Positions 10,101 to 19,689 of a stretch of DNA of 64,000 nt are shown one piece after another; the stretch's first letter is position 1, and the number at the start of each line of letters is the position of its first letter. The position numbers were made by a program, and so were the translations under genes. The notes under the pieces are model-generated. The model was not told where the DNA came from. It worked only from the letters and a program-made list of their open reading frames with translations, and searched no databases. This DNA is from Asterias rubens (taxonomy: Eukaryota; Echinodermata; Asteroidea; Forcipulatida; Asteriidae), in the NCBI RefSeq assembly GCF_902459465.1, contig NC_047071.1:15086385-15150384 (forward strand). Reading direction: 5' to 3'.

Positions 10101-11723
10101 ACCGACGTGCTAGCCCATGAGATTGGCCATAAGTAAGTATACTATGGACGAAAAAAAACCTTCTACACAGGTCAGGTATCACGCAAATCGAGACAATTTT
10201 TTTATTTACGGCTATACACAGCAGCTCAGATGATTTTGTTTTAACGTTCGCTTTCTATAGTGTCAAATGGTTCCCAATCCAACAGAGAGTTGATTAGCAC
10301 TATAAAACAGTAAAGAAGAAAGCTTAAAACTGGTCCCTTTATTTACCCACAAAGAAAAGGAAATCTGCAGTGATGTAAGCTTTCCAGTTCTGCGTTGTGA
10401 TTGGTCTGCTCCGAAGTGACGCAGTTTGTCAGCTACATAAAAACCAGCAGTTAATACTTCATTTATCGGTGCAAATTACACGCAGCAGCAGCAGACGATC
10501 GAATCAACTAGCTGCTGGTGTATTTGGCAAACTAGAACTTACTTCACTAGAACTTAATTCACTGCAAGTTTATCCTTCGATACCATTGGGCCTGTACGAC
10601 AGGGCCTGTATTTATCATTGCGGATAAAAACAGTGACTAGTCTCACTGACTGGATCCCCTTTGAAAACTCTGAATCCTTATATTGGCCAATATAATGTCT
10701 CACAATCTCTCAGCCCCTCCCCCGACCCCCCCCCCCCCCCCCCCGGCGACTAGAGCAAGCTTGTCAAATGGTTGCGACTGCCAGTGAAGTTAATAACGAG
10801 AAGTCCCCTCGATTCACCATAAGCGAAACATTTATAGTCCCGTCTGATTTAACCAACCGAGTTGTGTGTTAATTATCTGGGCAGTTCCAAAGAACAAAAT
10901 TTACAGGGACAGCAAAGTATTCTACACACAGTGTTACCGAAAACTATAAAAGCATTACCAGAACATAACATGTCATAAACCACAAGGGAAACTGACTGGA
11001 AACTGAAAATTTGTGTGGCACCAACGACCACTGGGAAACATCTGGCAAACCCAACCCAATCCCTTTCAATCAAGCTGTCAGTTGAACCATGTTTGAGTGT
11101 CCGCTCGAATAATTTATATGAAGTAGATTCTGTGATAGTTAAGCCTTTTTCTCTTTCGCAAATTCATTCATTGTCATAGTTTAAACATGCAACACGACAG
11201 TGACGGAAATGGATGTTCATCCAGTGGAAAAGTTATGGCAGCTTACATTAATGACCACCGTGCTGAACCAAGCTGGTCAACGTGCAGTAAGAGCTATTAC
11301 GACAGCTTCGTTGGGTAAGTATAAGGCAGTATTGTTTAGGCAGAATACAAAGAATGTGATTGTCAACGCTGGTTATCATTAAAAAATAACTGCTCATGTT
11401 CAATAGGAGACTTTTGGGACACTAGGTGGCAGCAGACTTACCAGGTAAGTATTGTGCACATTCGCATTGCTACCTGAACAATTACAATATGTACCTGTGT
11501 ATGCTGCAACGAAGCTTTTTAACGCCTCGCACTAATTTCGTAGTTCTGCTGTCCCCGCCATTATGACTTTGCGTGCTAACAAGGGGATGAAAAATAGCGC
11601 ATTGACAGAAGTATGTTTTCTAAAAGAGAGTCGCACTGCTGGTACGAATATTGTTTTTATGAGAAATGTTTATCCCCCCCCCCTCCATTTTGTAGGAGTC
11701 GAACTTGCTACAACGATTCTTGA
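4193..11723 (+). CDS. Secreted M12B (ADAM/ADAMTS-like) metalloprotease, copy A, 10 exons
   Basis: Exons are 4193-4249, 4417-4480, 5783-6072, 7141-7288, 7577-7731, 8371-8460, 8888-9009, 10001-10132, 11180-11314 and 11696-11723. All junctions are GT-AG, phases agree and the sum is 1,221 nt (406 residues). Residues 1-16 form a signal peptide. The propeptide has a cysteine-switch candidate at Cys182 (GASCPVTG). Five Asp and a Lys (193-198) precede the catalytic domain, which starts near KYLELGVIGD (about 208). HEIGHNLNMQHD (348-359) supplies three zinc His and the catalytic Glu; Asn at the usual Gly position is also seen in ADAMTS enzymes. Met372 is the likely Met-turn. The frame ends TCYNDS-stop, so disintegrin and thrombospondin domains are absent. 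The family cleaves secreted or matrix proteins; the substrate here is unknown. Confidence 0.85.
4500..5110. mobile_element. Insertion specific to intron 2 of copy A
   Basis: Copy B lacks this segment: its intron runs directly from the exon 2 donor region to TGCAGCTCGGGATACAAG. The first part (about 4,500-4,705) is a foldback whose ends read TACACATTGACTGGCA and its inverse, with a CCCGAGG-rich centre. The rest shows no recognised gene and ends in a short (TTA)n tract near 4,983. Confidence 0.6.
5262..5427. repeat. (ATTCA)n pentanucleotide microsatellite
   Basis: About 33 consecutive ATTCA units lie in intron 2 of copy A, with one interruption (TTCTATTC) near 5,282. Copy B has only a few AATTCAAACC units at the matching place, so the expansion is recent and copy-specific. 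Confidence 0.95.
7856..8103. mobile_element. Foldback MITE in intron 5 of copy A
   Basis: The ends read CCAGTTTCATAGAGCTGC and, inverted, GCAGCTCTATGAAATAGG; inner arms include AACAGGATTACCA and TGGTAATCCTGTT. The same element lies at the same place in copy B, so it was inserted before the locus duplicated or was spread by conversion. Confidence 0.75.
8619..8827. mobile_element. MITE with ATAGACCGTATTGAA ends, intron 6 of copy A
   Basis: It starts ATAGACCGTATTGAATATGA and ends with the inverse, TTTCAATACGGTCTAT; CAAGATGGCG and AAGATGGCGA lie inside. A cytosine-purine rich region in the middle gives a spurious ORF. Related copies sit at 34,013-34,221 and about 42,955-43,142. Confidence 0.75.
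9009..9630 (+). other. Intron 7, no further element recognised
   Basis: This stretch between exon 7 and the candidate terminal exon 7b is nearly identical in copy B apart from a short indel near 9,153. It contains no ORF or repeat that I can name. Confidence 0.4.
9631..9724 (+). CDS. Candidate alternative terminal exon (7b), copy A
   Basis: A TTATTTTCAG acceptor follows exon 7 and joins it in the correct phase (GG plus ATTC...), adding about 30 residues that begin GFYRKPVIKVN and end at TAA 9722-9724. An AATAAA lies at 9,756-9,761, 32 bp downstream. Use of this exon would replace exons 8-10 and give a product with propeptide and half a catalytic domain but no zinc site. The arrangement is kept in copy B. 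Direct splicing from exon 7 to exon 8 restores the canonical M12B sequence, so 7b is at most an alternative. Confidence 0.4.
9756..9761 (+). terminator. Intronic AATAAA after exon 7b
   Basis: This signal follows the 7b stop codon within normal distance and is conserved in copy B (35,139-35,144). Confidence 0.4.
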
Positions 11724-12147
11724 TTCACCTGGCGGGAAGGCTACAGTCAGCGAGCATCATTGCAAGTGCTACTGTAAAACCATGAGTTGCAGTCGATTTG
11801 ATGTGAATGAAAAAAACACTTAAGGTCATCGTTGTTTAATAATAATGTTTTAAAGTTGTGCATGGTTTGTGTTTAATTTAGATGGTTATTATGTTTGAAT
11901 CGGTGTGGTAGAAGGTTATGTCCCTAATGCGGCGAATCATGTGGAAATTTCGTCCGATAGCGCCCTCTTTTGGCTTATGATTGTCATGATCTATACGCAG
12001 CTTGGACTGGTCTCCTGTTTAAGGACAGAATATTGGTTTTATACAGAACCGGCGATATCATTGGATACAACGTACATGTATTATAGTACATGAACATCAA
12101 TACAATTATGTTTTTATGTAAACGTGTGTACGTAAAATTTGACTGCA

Positions 12148-12153
12148 AATAAA
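12148..12153 (+). terminator. Possible poly(A) signal of copy A
   Basis: AATAAA lies 425 bp after the stop and is matched at 37,442-37,447 in copy B. The sequence between stop and signal aligns in both copies but carries frameshifting indels, as expected for a 3' UTR. Confidence 0.55.
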
Positions 12154-12231
12154 TGCGAGATCTATGGTACTATCAACCCGTCAGACCTGACCGTCAACAT
12201 GGCTGACGTCGGCGCGAGGCCACTCTCTGAC

Positions 12232-12337
12232 GTAATTCACGAGCCTCGAGGTGTGACGTCAGCTATTGGGGCTTTACGCAGCATTGATGTTAGCCTGATG
12301 TACATCTGACGTTACACATTGAGGCTCGTGAATTAAG
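12232..12337. repeat. Inverted repeat with TAATTCACGAGCCTC arms
   Basis: TAATTCACGAGCCTCGAGG is repeated inverted as GAGGCTCGTGAATTA about 90 bp away, with several CTGACGT motifs between. The pair is conserved in copy B (37,528-37,630), so it predates the duplication. Confidence 0.65.
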
Positions 12338-12944
12338 CAAGAGCCTACACACTCCTGTTCCATGATCACTTTTTGGCCTCGCATTCTTTTTACAATAATT
12401 CGCAATCAAATCCTACGTCAAAGTAATAATAAAACAAAACATCAAATGAACGATCGAGTGTTGCATGCAGACGACCGAAAGTGCATGCAGCTTCCAGACA
12501 TTACCTCAGACCAATCAAAACACAGATATAGAAAGCTGATACGTCACTGCACGTTTATCCAATAAGATCATTGAATCAAATGATATCACTGGTTATGTAA
12601 AACCAATACATGTCTTTATTCTCGAGGATGAAAGACAGGATACCAGTCTTTATTTATTTCCACCATTGTACCACATCGGTCCTTTTTACAAACACCTTCC
12701 CACGATCAACCATTGAAACCACAGCCCATGCCACTTTTGTTTACCATTTAGTACGGACAATAAAGTTTTACAAATTGTACATAATTTTAATTTTGGTAAA
12801 GGGAAATAATAAAGTTATAAGTGGAAACTGGAATGGATTGATTGTGTTCATGTTCTTGTTTTGTTACCTAAGTTCAATAACAGCCGCTTTTAACAGACCG
12901 TGTTCTGTCGTTTTTTTCTAAACAACTTATGAATTTTGATTTTT

Positions 12945-13105
12945 GTTTGTTACCCATACACCGATGTATGTTAGCATTGTACTAAACACTTTCCCGAGTC
13001 CTGCAAAAAAATATCACAGGCATATTACTCGGGTGGGATTCGAACCCACGACCCTTGCAATTCTAGAGAAGTGCTTACCAATTAGACTGTCTCGGTAGTC
13101 TATGG
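12945..13105 (-). mobile_element. tRNA-derived SINE
   Basis: Read on the minus strand, the head has box-A-like TCTAATTGGTAAGCA and a perfect box B (GGGTTCGAATCCC, complement of 13,035-13,047). It is followed by a non-tRNA body containing CAGGACTCGGGAAAGTG and ending near CATCGGTGTATGGGTAAC. The tRNA fold is degenerate and no acceptor stem closes, so it is a SINE and not a functional tRNA. It is absent from copy B. Confidence 0.75.
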
Positions 13106-13109
13106 TAAG

Positions 13110-13265
13110 AATCAATGGCTATATAGCGGGACTTGAACCTTCGCCCTAATGCCGGCTTAACGTGCCGGTGCTCTAGCCCTGTTGTGTAAAGAAAGTACTG
13201 GATAGCCACAGGGATCACATCCAAGTTTAGGATTCAACCTATGGAAGCACCAGCCAGGGGGTCAC
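13110..13265 (-). mobile_element. Second tRNA-like SINE head
   Basis: On the minus strand GGGCTAGAGCACC and box B GGTTCAAGTCCCGC resemble pol III promoter elements. A diverged counterpart lies downstream of copy B (38,258-38,420), so this one is part of the duplicated unit. Confidence 0.5.
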
Positions 13266-13901
13266 CTTAACGATAATATACGGGCAATCTCAGGCATACA
13301 AACGAAATTATCAGAACTGCCAAATTTTAAATTACCCTTCAAGCCAAGTCAGTTTGGAGAGCCATTTGAGCTTCGTCATTCACAACTAGACAGGCGAAGA
13401 CCGGTAGAGATACCTGCATATCCCTTGTCAATTTCACCCATGCTATTCATGCCATTATCAATGCTGACATTAATGACTTTTTAGCCTACAGTCAAGGACT
13501 TCTGTGGAAATAGTTTCCCGAATCATCGTGTTTTTGTTTGGCAAGTCATAAACTTCCCCAGGATTGGGTTTTCTTACTTCCCCTGAGTGGGTTTTCTTGG
13601 TTAAATGCGCTTGACACCACTATTGGTAATTATCAGTGTTTAGAACTTCTGCTTTCTAGATCTAGCGATTTCATTAGATAAACGTGCAGTGACGTAACGT
13701 AAACATTTTGTATCTGTGTTTTGATTGGTCCGAGGTGCAGCTGTGCTTGCGGGTCGTCTGCGTATTAATGTAGGTGAAAGGTGAAATGGACGAGGGTTGA
13801 CCTGCGCTAGAGACCAATCCACTCTCTGGCGGTATCTCCAGTCAGTTAGTACACGACACGATTGGTTACTTGGGGGCGCTTTTTATTTTGTATCTTTTCC
13901 A

Positions 13902-14056
13902 TAGACCTTATCGCAAATACCAATGCGCAAGCGCAGACTGTTGAATGAGGTGCATTGTGGGATAGATATGGATCAAATTAATTTGGGTACCAGCTGGACC
14001 ACAATGCACCTAATTCCAAGCTTTACGCGCGCGCCCCGGTATTTGCGAAAAGGTAA
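13902..14056 (+). repeat. Single arm of the 1-262 foldback family
   Basis: It carries TATCGCAAATACC, GCGCAAGCGCAGACTGTTGA and GATAGATATGGATCAAAT in the same order as the right arm at 144-262 and extends to GCGCGCGCCCC as that arm does. The inverted partner is missing. Confidence 0.75.
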
Positions 14057-14429
14057 TAGAGTTATAGAGGGACCGCAAGGTGACAAGCGCGTCATTCTGC
14101 ACGCGCGTTGAATATGAAATAAACGTTTGAGGGTTTTTTTTATTGAACGCTCACGCGATGCTGTTTGTTCAACTTACAAAATGGCCGCACAAACACACGG
14201 CTTGAGCTCCGGCTCAGGCTCCGCATGCTGATATTCGTGCAATACGCGCTGCTACTTACAAAATACAGGTTAAATGCAAGCTGCGTACTCAGCACGCGGA
14301 GCCTAAGCCTGAGCCGGAGCCAACGCCGTGGTTTGAGAAAGGCCCCAGTTTTGTCAACATAGAAAATGGCCGCCTGCGCGCATAATATATAGGCCAGTGC
14401 GCCCTCTAGTTCTCATATATAACTCTATA
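14056..14429. mobile_element. MITE with ATAGAGTTATA ends, carrying a nested foldback
   Basis: The outer ends read AGAGTTATAGAGGG and GCGCCCTCTAGTTC...ATAACTCTAT, matching the element at 45,036-45,317. Inside, 14,195-14,345 is an inverted repeat (GGAGCCTAAGCCTGAGCC and inverse, next to ACGCCGTGGTTTGAG). It belongs to the AAACCAC family and appears to have inserted here. Confidence 0.65.
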
Positions 14430-14902
14430 ATCTTTTCAGAAGAAAGCCTGTCGCTCATAAAATTAATGGCAATAATAACGTACTAGGCTAGAAGTACAGC
14501 AGCTTTGCATAACATTAAGTATTTTGAAAATCATTTCACTTCAAAATAAGGCAGTATAGAAAAAGATATTAGTTTATCCCTCAAATTGTGAGTCTGAGAA
14601 ACGATAATGTTAAACAATATGCTAATAACATTTCTCAGATTGTAAACCGCTCCTGATTTTCGGCGACATCTCAAAACCACTTCCATCTTTTGAAATGAAA
14701 CGTCTACATGTGAATTTTGTTTTTATCATAGGATTGTGTATTTTGCCTTGAAGGACGACTTCATTCACTTTGAATTTGAGTCCTACCATTATTGCATTGT
14801 CGTCCAAATTATAATTATTTAAATAAGGAGTTTACGTCAACTATGTGCAGAACCCAGGTAGAATGAAACATTAGAGACCAATCTAGGGGGCGTTTTACTA
14901 TA
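14430..14902. other. Non-coding AT-rich spacer
   Basis: No gene, repeat or RNA could be recognised; only short ORFs occur. Confidence 0.35.
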
Positions 14903-15015
14903 CACTCTAAAAACTCCCAGGTTATAACTGACCCGGACTTGGGTCCCAGGGGCCAGACCCAATTCTGGGTCAGTTTGACCAGGAATCCGTCTCAATGTGT
15001 CCCGGAATCCGAGTC
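14903..15015 (+). repeat. Left terminal inverted repeat of the inter-gene region
   Basis: CACTCTAAAAACTCC followed by GACCCGGA...TTGGGTCCC and GGAATCCGTCTCAATGTG aligns with the reverse complement of 29,510-29,623 over about 110 bp with scattered mismatches. The two repeats face each other across 14.7 kb. I see no clear target-site duplication. Confidence 0.7.
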
Positions 15016-15894
15016 AAAATCGCCGCTTTTAACCATTTCTGGTCACAGTAGGTCTGTACCAGAACGTAAACGAAAACCAAAAATGGACGTATGGTATGGT
15101 TCGGGCAATGTAACATGAATTTTGGTTGGTCACCCGATATTCTTACACCAGGAGCACTGCCTGTCCCCTCATTACTGGAACGTATGCAAATCTTCATTGT
15201 TTGAGATGAGAGGGGGGTGGATGGGTGCACAGCGACCATGCCAATGTTCACTTAGCCCAATTGTACACTAAATGTCGGCACACAAAGATTAGGCATACCT
15301 TTCATTAGAGATGGAAGTGTAATGCAGCTTAGAATCCCGGCATGTTAGACAGCATGTTGTTCGTTCAACCCGCCAAATTGAAGTGAGTGCAGTGTGGAAT
15401 CTCATGAATTTAAAGCCCTTTTCACACTTTGTTGGGTTACACCAAGTAGGAACACTGGTCTCTGACAATTACCAAACGTATTAGATGCCTTTAACTATTT
15501 ACGGTGGACTTCTATAGACCCCCCCCCCCCTCCCATCTTTTATGCTTTGGGTGATGATTACTTTATTTAATTTTTTTTTATTGATTACATGAATTTATTC
15601 GTGAGTGTCCTCGAGTAAATGTATATCCCACATACACCCCACCCCCGCTCAGGTATCTTAGGGGGCTGAATGCACATTCCTATTTTCTCAGGGGAGTCAA
15701 GGGCTGTTTTAGAAGCAAAAAAATCCCCTAGAAATTGAATCTTTGAAGTCAGTTTAAACATCACTTCCCAGAGAAAACAAAGCAAGGGTTACTATGTTTA
15801 AGAGGTATGCACGAAACGGAGACATGGCTAAAGCGAAAGAAGAACAAAAAGAACCATTTTCCTTCTCCATTTGTAAATGCGTCTAACCATAATA

Positions 15895-16870
15895 ATAATA
15901 ATAGTAATAATAATAATAATAATAATAAGACTTGAAATGCGCACATATCCACCCTGCTTGGTGTTCAAGGCACATTAAAACCAGAAACAAAACAAAAACA
16001 AAACACAACACAAAGAAAAACAGACACAACAAAATTAGTCCTTGTAAACCTGTGACATAAGTTAGGTTTTGAGAAGAAACTTGAATTTTGCGGTACAAAG
16101 ACAAGATCGAAGATTAAGTGGTAGAGAGTTCCAGATGCGTGGCGCGGCTGAAGAAAAAGACCTGTCACCCCATGAGTGTTGAGACTTGGGTTCAATGAGG
16201 AGAAGCATGGAACTTGATCGAAGATTCCTTGATGGAGTGTAAACTTGAAGCAGTTCATAAAATATATAGTGGGGAGCCTTGCCATTAAGAGCTTTGTGGA
16301 CAATGAGCATCAGCTTGAAGATGATTCGTTGAGAGGTAGGGAGCCAGTGTAGTTGTTTCAGAATGGGGGTGATAAAACAGGATTTTCTAGACAGTGTCAC
16401 AATGCGGGCAGCAGTATTTTGGAGCCGTTGAAGTCGGAAAATCTGGTTGTTAGGAAGACTGTAGAGAAGAGCATTGCCGTTGCAAAGACAAGAATTAACA
16501 AATGTGTGAATGACCTTTTCGGTGGCACTTTTGTCCAAGTACTTGCGAATCTTACCTATATTCCTGATGTGATATTATGATAAACGAACAATGTTGTTGA
16601 TGTGTGGCTGAAGTGTAATCGATGAATAAAAAATAACCCCTAAGTTCCGAGCTTTCAGCGAGGGAGCTATCCGAGCATCGCCGATGGAGATGTATGGCAC
16701 TGAAACCTTAGTTAACTGTTGACGTGACCCAAATAGAAGGAACTCTGTCTTGTCATCGTTAAACTTCAGGAAGTTTTGTTGTGTCCAACGTCGAATCTCT
16801 TGGATGCATTTCTCAAGTCTTGCAATAGATGCATCGGCATTTTTTTGAGACAGTCTACCCGCAGAACACT
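15895..16870 (-). mobile_element. CR1/L2-type LINE 3' fragment in B1
   Basis: A frame open for about 260 codons (about 16,850 to 16,062, minus) shows the C-terminal half of a CR1/L2-clade reverse transcriptase: FNDDKTEFLLFGS, ARNLGVIF, LQRLQNTAARIV, PILKQLHWLP and PRIWNSLPLNLR. The 3' end (16,060-15,895) has the usual GTGCCTTGAACACC-like stem and an (ATT)n tail. It is 5' truncated and lacks the catalytic YADD region, so it is dead. Confidence 0.8.
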
Positions 16871-17029
16871 CGATTTAATAAGTCTCCTTGGTGTTTTATC
16901 TACGTGAGTAGGCGTGATTTTTCATGCGTGACCTCGGTTTGAATACTAATTAGTCAACAGGGCTTCTGAAATTTAGTCTAATTCGGCCTTATTTGAAAAG
17001 TATTGACAGACGAGGAAATGTTGTGTTGC

Positions 17030-17735
17030 CTTTGCGTAAGATCGCAAAATGTGAAATATTGGACTGTAAAAAAGAAAATAGGGTGCCAGACTTGTTTTTA
17101 AATGTCGAGATACTGAATCAGAGGTACTGGACCCATCCATTATAAAAAATGTAACTTACCAAACCTTCACACGCGCAAACAGATGCGAGTGACGTAGATT
17201 CTCCTTTGACTTTCCCGGTGTACAGACAGTCAGATCGGACGGGGACAGTGATGGTCCCTTCCTCACTTATGTATTCAGCCACGAGACCTGGTCTGATAAA
17301 GCTGCCATCTTGTTCCAATGCCAATTCCAATGTCTGCCCAAACGCACCAATTTGGAGCTCCAACGATGAGGTGGCGATTGCACTACGACCGACATTACGC
17401 TTGCTATCAGTGGTTAGAAATTCAGGATACACAATCTCGTACTCAGGAGCTAAAGTTTCAGTGGAAAAAAGAGAAACAATTTTTTAAAAATAATTACGAG
17501 TTTCTCAGTATCGGATGATGATTAAAGCTTTGCAAGTTGACATTTTTAATAAAGTTAATTACACGCGATTGTTTTGGCCGCCATTGCCACTGGTGTGTGT
17601 AAAGATTCACAAACAATGGATACTTATTTGGTTAAAGTTCGACCGAGATGCTTTAGATATCAATCTATTTTATATCTTACCCCTGGACTTGCAAAAGCTG
17701 TTGCAGTCAGGAAAATACACAAAACACATATATTA
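17030..17735 (-). pseudogene. Captured fragment of the metalloprotease gene in B1
   Basis: Exon 3 of the metalloprotease is present on the minus strand (17160-17449), full length with open frame and both splice sites. Part of intron 3 lies at one side and part of exon 1 with its donor at the other. Exon 2 and most of introns 1 and 2 are deleted. Exon 1 loses its start codon where the hexanucleotide array begins. It has no promoter or downstream exons, so a protease is excluded. Confidence 0.85.
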
Positions 17736-17748
17736 GTGATATTATGAT

Positions 17749-18790
17749 CATTATCGTTATCGTTATCGTTATCGTTATCGTTATCGTTATCGTTATCGTT
17801 ATCGTTATCGTTATCGTTATCGTTATCGTTATCGTTATCGTTATCGTTATCGTTATCGTTATCGTTATCGTTATCGTTATCGTTATCGTTATCGTTATCG
17901 TTATCGTTATCGTTATCGTTATCGTTATCGTTATCGTTATCGTTATCGTTATCGTTATCGTTATCGTTATCGTTATCGTTATCGTTATCGTTATCGTTAT
18001 CGTTATCGTTATCGTTATCGTTATCGTTATCGTTATCGTTATCGTTATCGTTATCGTTATCGTTATCGTTATCGTTATCGTTATCGTTATCGTTATCGTT
18101 ATCGTTATCGTTATCGTTATCGTTATCGTTATCGTTATCGTTATCGTTATCGTTATCGTTATCGTTATCGTTATCGTTATCGTTATCGTTATCGTTATCG
18201 TTATCGTTATCGTTATCGTTATCGTTATCGTTATCGTTATCGTTATCGTTATCGTTATCGTTATCGTTATCGTTATCGTTATCGTTATCGTTATCGTTAT
18301 CGTTATCGTTATCGTTATCGTTATCGTTATCGTTATCGTTATCGTTATCGTTATCGTTATCGTTATCGTTATCGTTATCGTTATCGTTATCGTTATCGTT
18401 ATCGTTATCGTTATCGTTATCGTTATCGTTATCGTTATCGTTATCGTTATCGTTATCGTTATCGTTATCGTTATCGTTATCGTTATCGTTATCGTTATCG
18501 TTATCGTTATCGTTATCGTTATCGTTATCGTTATCGTTATCGTTATCGTTATCGTTATCGTTATCGTTATCGTTATCGTATCGTTATCGTTATCGTTATC
18601 GTTATCGTTATCGTTATCGTTATCGTTATCGTTATCGTTATCGTTATCGTTATCGTTATCGTTATCGTTATCGTTATCGTTATCGTTATCGTTATCGTTA
18701 TCGTTATCGTTATCGTTATCGTTATCGTTATCGTTATCGTTATTGTTATTGTTATTGTTATTGTTATTGTTATTGTTATTGTTATTGTTA

Positions 18791-18849
<59 letters not shown>

Positions 18850-18900
18850 GTTATTATTATTATTATTGTTATTATTATTATTATTATTACTATTATTTCA
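17749..18900. repeat. (TTATCG)n array grading to (TTATTG)n and (TTA)n
   Basis: About 165 TTATCG units are nearly perfect, with one unit shortened by a base near 18,576. They pass into nine TTATTG units and then roughly 100 bp of TTA. On the minus strand each unit contains GATAA. The 431-codon Ile-Val ORF across it is a product of the repeat. It lies exactly where the LINE remnant at 18,913-19,245 would have its 3' tail. Confidence 0.95.
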
Positions 18901-19245
18901 TTTTATCACAGCATGCAAAAGAAATATCTCATTTTCCTTTGTGCCGGTAACTTCTCGAGCCGGGCTACGTCCCGTAGCCTTAGATCTCAAGGGTCTTTCT
19001 CAGGATCCTCGCTGTTCCCAAAAGCGCTGCCTTCTGTAATAGATCTACCCTCACATTTGTCCCTATTTCATCTAGATGTTTCCCCAGTGCTTTGGGAATG
19101 GTGCCAAGTGCTCCAACCACCACGGGGACTACTTTTACCTTTACCTGCCAAATCTTACGAAGTTCCCTGGCCAGGTCCTGGTACTTCTCGATCTTTTCCA
19201 TCTCCTTCGAAGCTACCCTTATATCACCTGGCACCGCTATGTCAA
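18901..19245 (-). mobile_element. LINE C-terminal endonuclease remnant in B1
   Basis: On the minus strand the frame reads DIAVPGDIRVASKEMEKIE, then RELRKIWQVKVKVVPVVVGA and ends TARILRKTLEI-stop. This is the restriction-like endonuclease tail of non-LTR elements, as in 26,736-27,235. Homology stops at IAVPGD, where the duplication block ends. Confidence 0.7.
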
Positions 19246-19689
19246 ACAGTATTGGAAACATTTTCGCATTATTGGAAATGGGTAGATTTAATTTTTTTCC
19301 TCTTAAATAATTGAACAAGTTAAACGAATTGTTTTGTTCATGTATAAAATCCAAATCTAGTTCTTTGTATTAGTTCCTATCTCAAGATGCATTTTTTTGT
19401 CAGAAAAGTGGTGATTCCTATATTTATTTTTGAGATGATGATGAACTTCTTTGAGAAAAACACAAAATAAACAAATCTCAACAATTGTTCTTAAATTTAA
19501 TCAGTAAATATCTTTATTTGAGAAAATGAGGCAATGTCATTACATGACTCAATTTTTTATTGAACACCCATATGTATATACAAGCTTACTCAGAACAGGT
19601 TGAACACAACATCATTAAAGTCAAGGCATACATGGCAAAGAAGATAAAATAGCCTCCCCTTAATACTCAACCGACCTGAATGAACACAC
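19246..19689. other. Unassigned spacer
   Basis: An AT-rich stretch with no supported gene or repeat lies between block B1 and the minisatellite. Confidence 0.35.

Larger units (their letters stand above)
3595..13560 (+). repeat. Duplicated metalloprotease locus, copy A
   Basis: Similarity to 29,704-38,700 begins near GGCTTTAAGTCGGCAAG and continues through promoter, exons, introns and 3' flank. The interval from exon 3 to beyond exon 8 (about 5,700-10,700) is nearly identical to copy B including introns, whereas the 5' part, exon 9 and the 3' flank carry many substitutions and indels. Copy A alone has the insertions at 4,500-5,110 and the SINE at 12,945-13,105. Confidence 0.85.
14936..19245. 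repeat. Segmental block B1, duplicated at 22,763-27,059
   Basis: The two blocks are nearly identical from GACTTGGGTCCCAGG to CACCGCTATGTCAA. B1 differs by a longer hexanucleotide array (about 165 against 93 units) and by lacking about 450 bp present in B2 at 25,412-25,863. The joint of that deletion carries TGTG microhomology. B1 begins inside the left terminal repeat, B2 inside a broken MITE. Confidence 0.9.

Noticed and set aside
11404-11441. Short AG...GT-bounded exon candidate between protease exons 9 and 10 of copy A
   Set aside because: The segment is absent from the matching intron of copy B, and exons 9 and 10 already join in phase to a plausible end.
11563-11823. ORF continuing exon 10 of the protease in another frame (with ILDSPGGK and a Cys cluster)
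   Set aside because: It requires a phase that the exon 9 donor does not provide, and copy B has a 4-bp deletion inside it.
13030-13105. tRNA gene on the minus strand
   Set aside because: Good box B but no closing acceptor stem and a decayed anticodon arm, followed by a SINE body.
17118-17432. Separate functional protease genes in blocks B1 and B2
   Set aside because: Only exons 1 (without start codon), 2 and 3 are present; no catalytic exons, promoter or terminator.
17744-19039. 431-codon Ile-Val-rich ORF (and 350-codon twin at 26,010)
   Set aside because: It is only the translation of the TTATCG/TTA repeats running into inverted LINE sequence; no start context, splice sites or homology.
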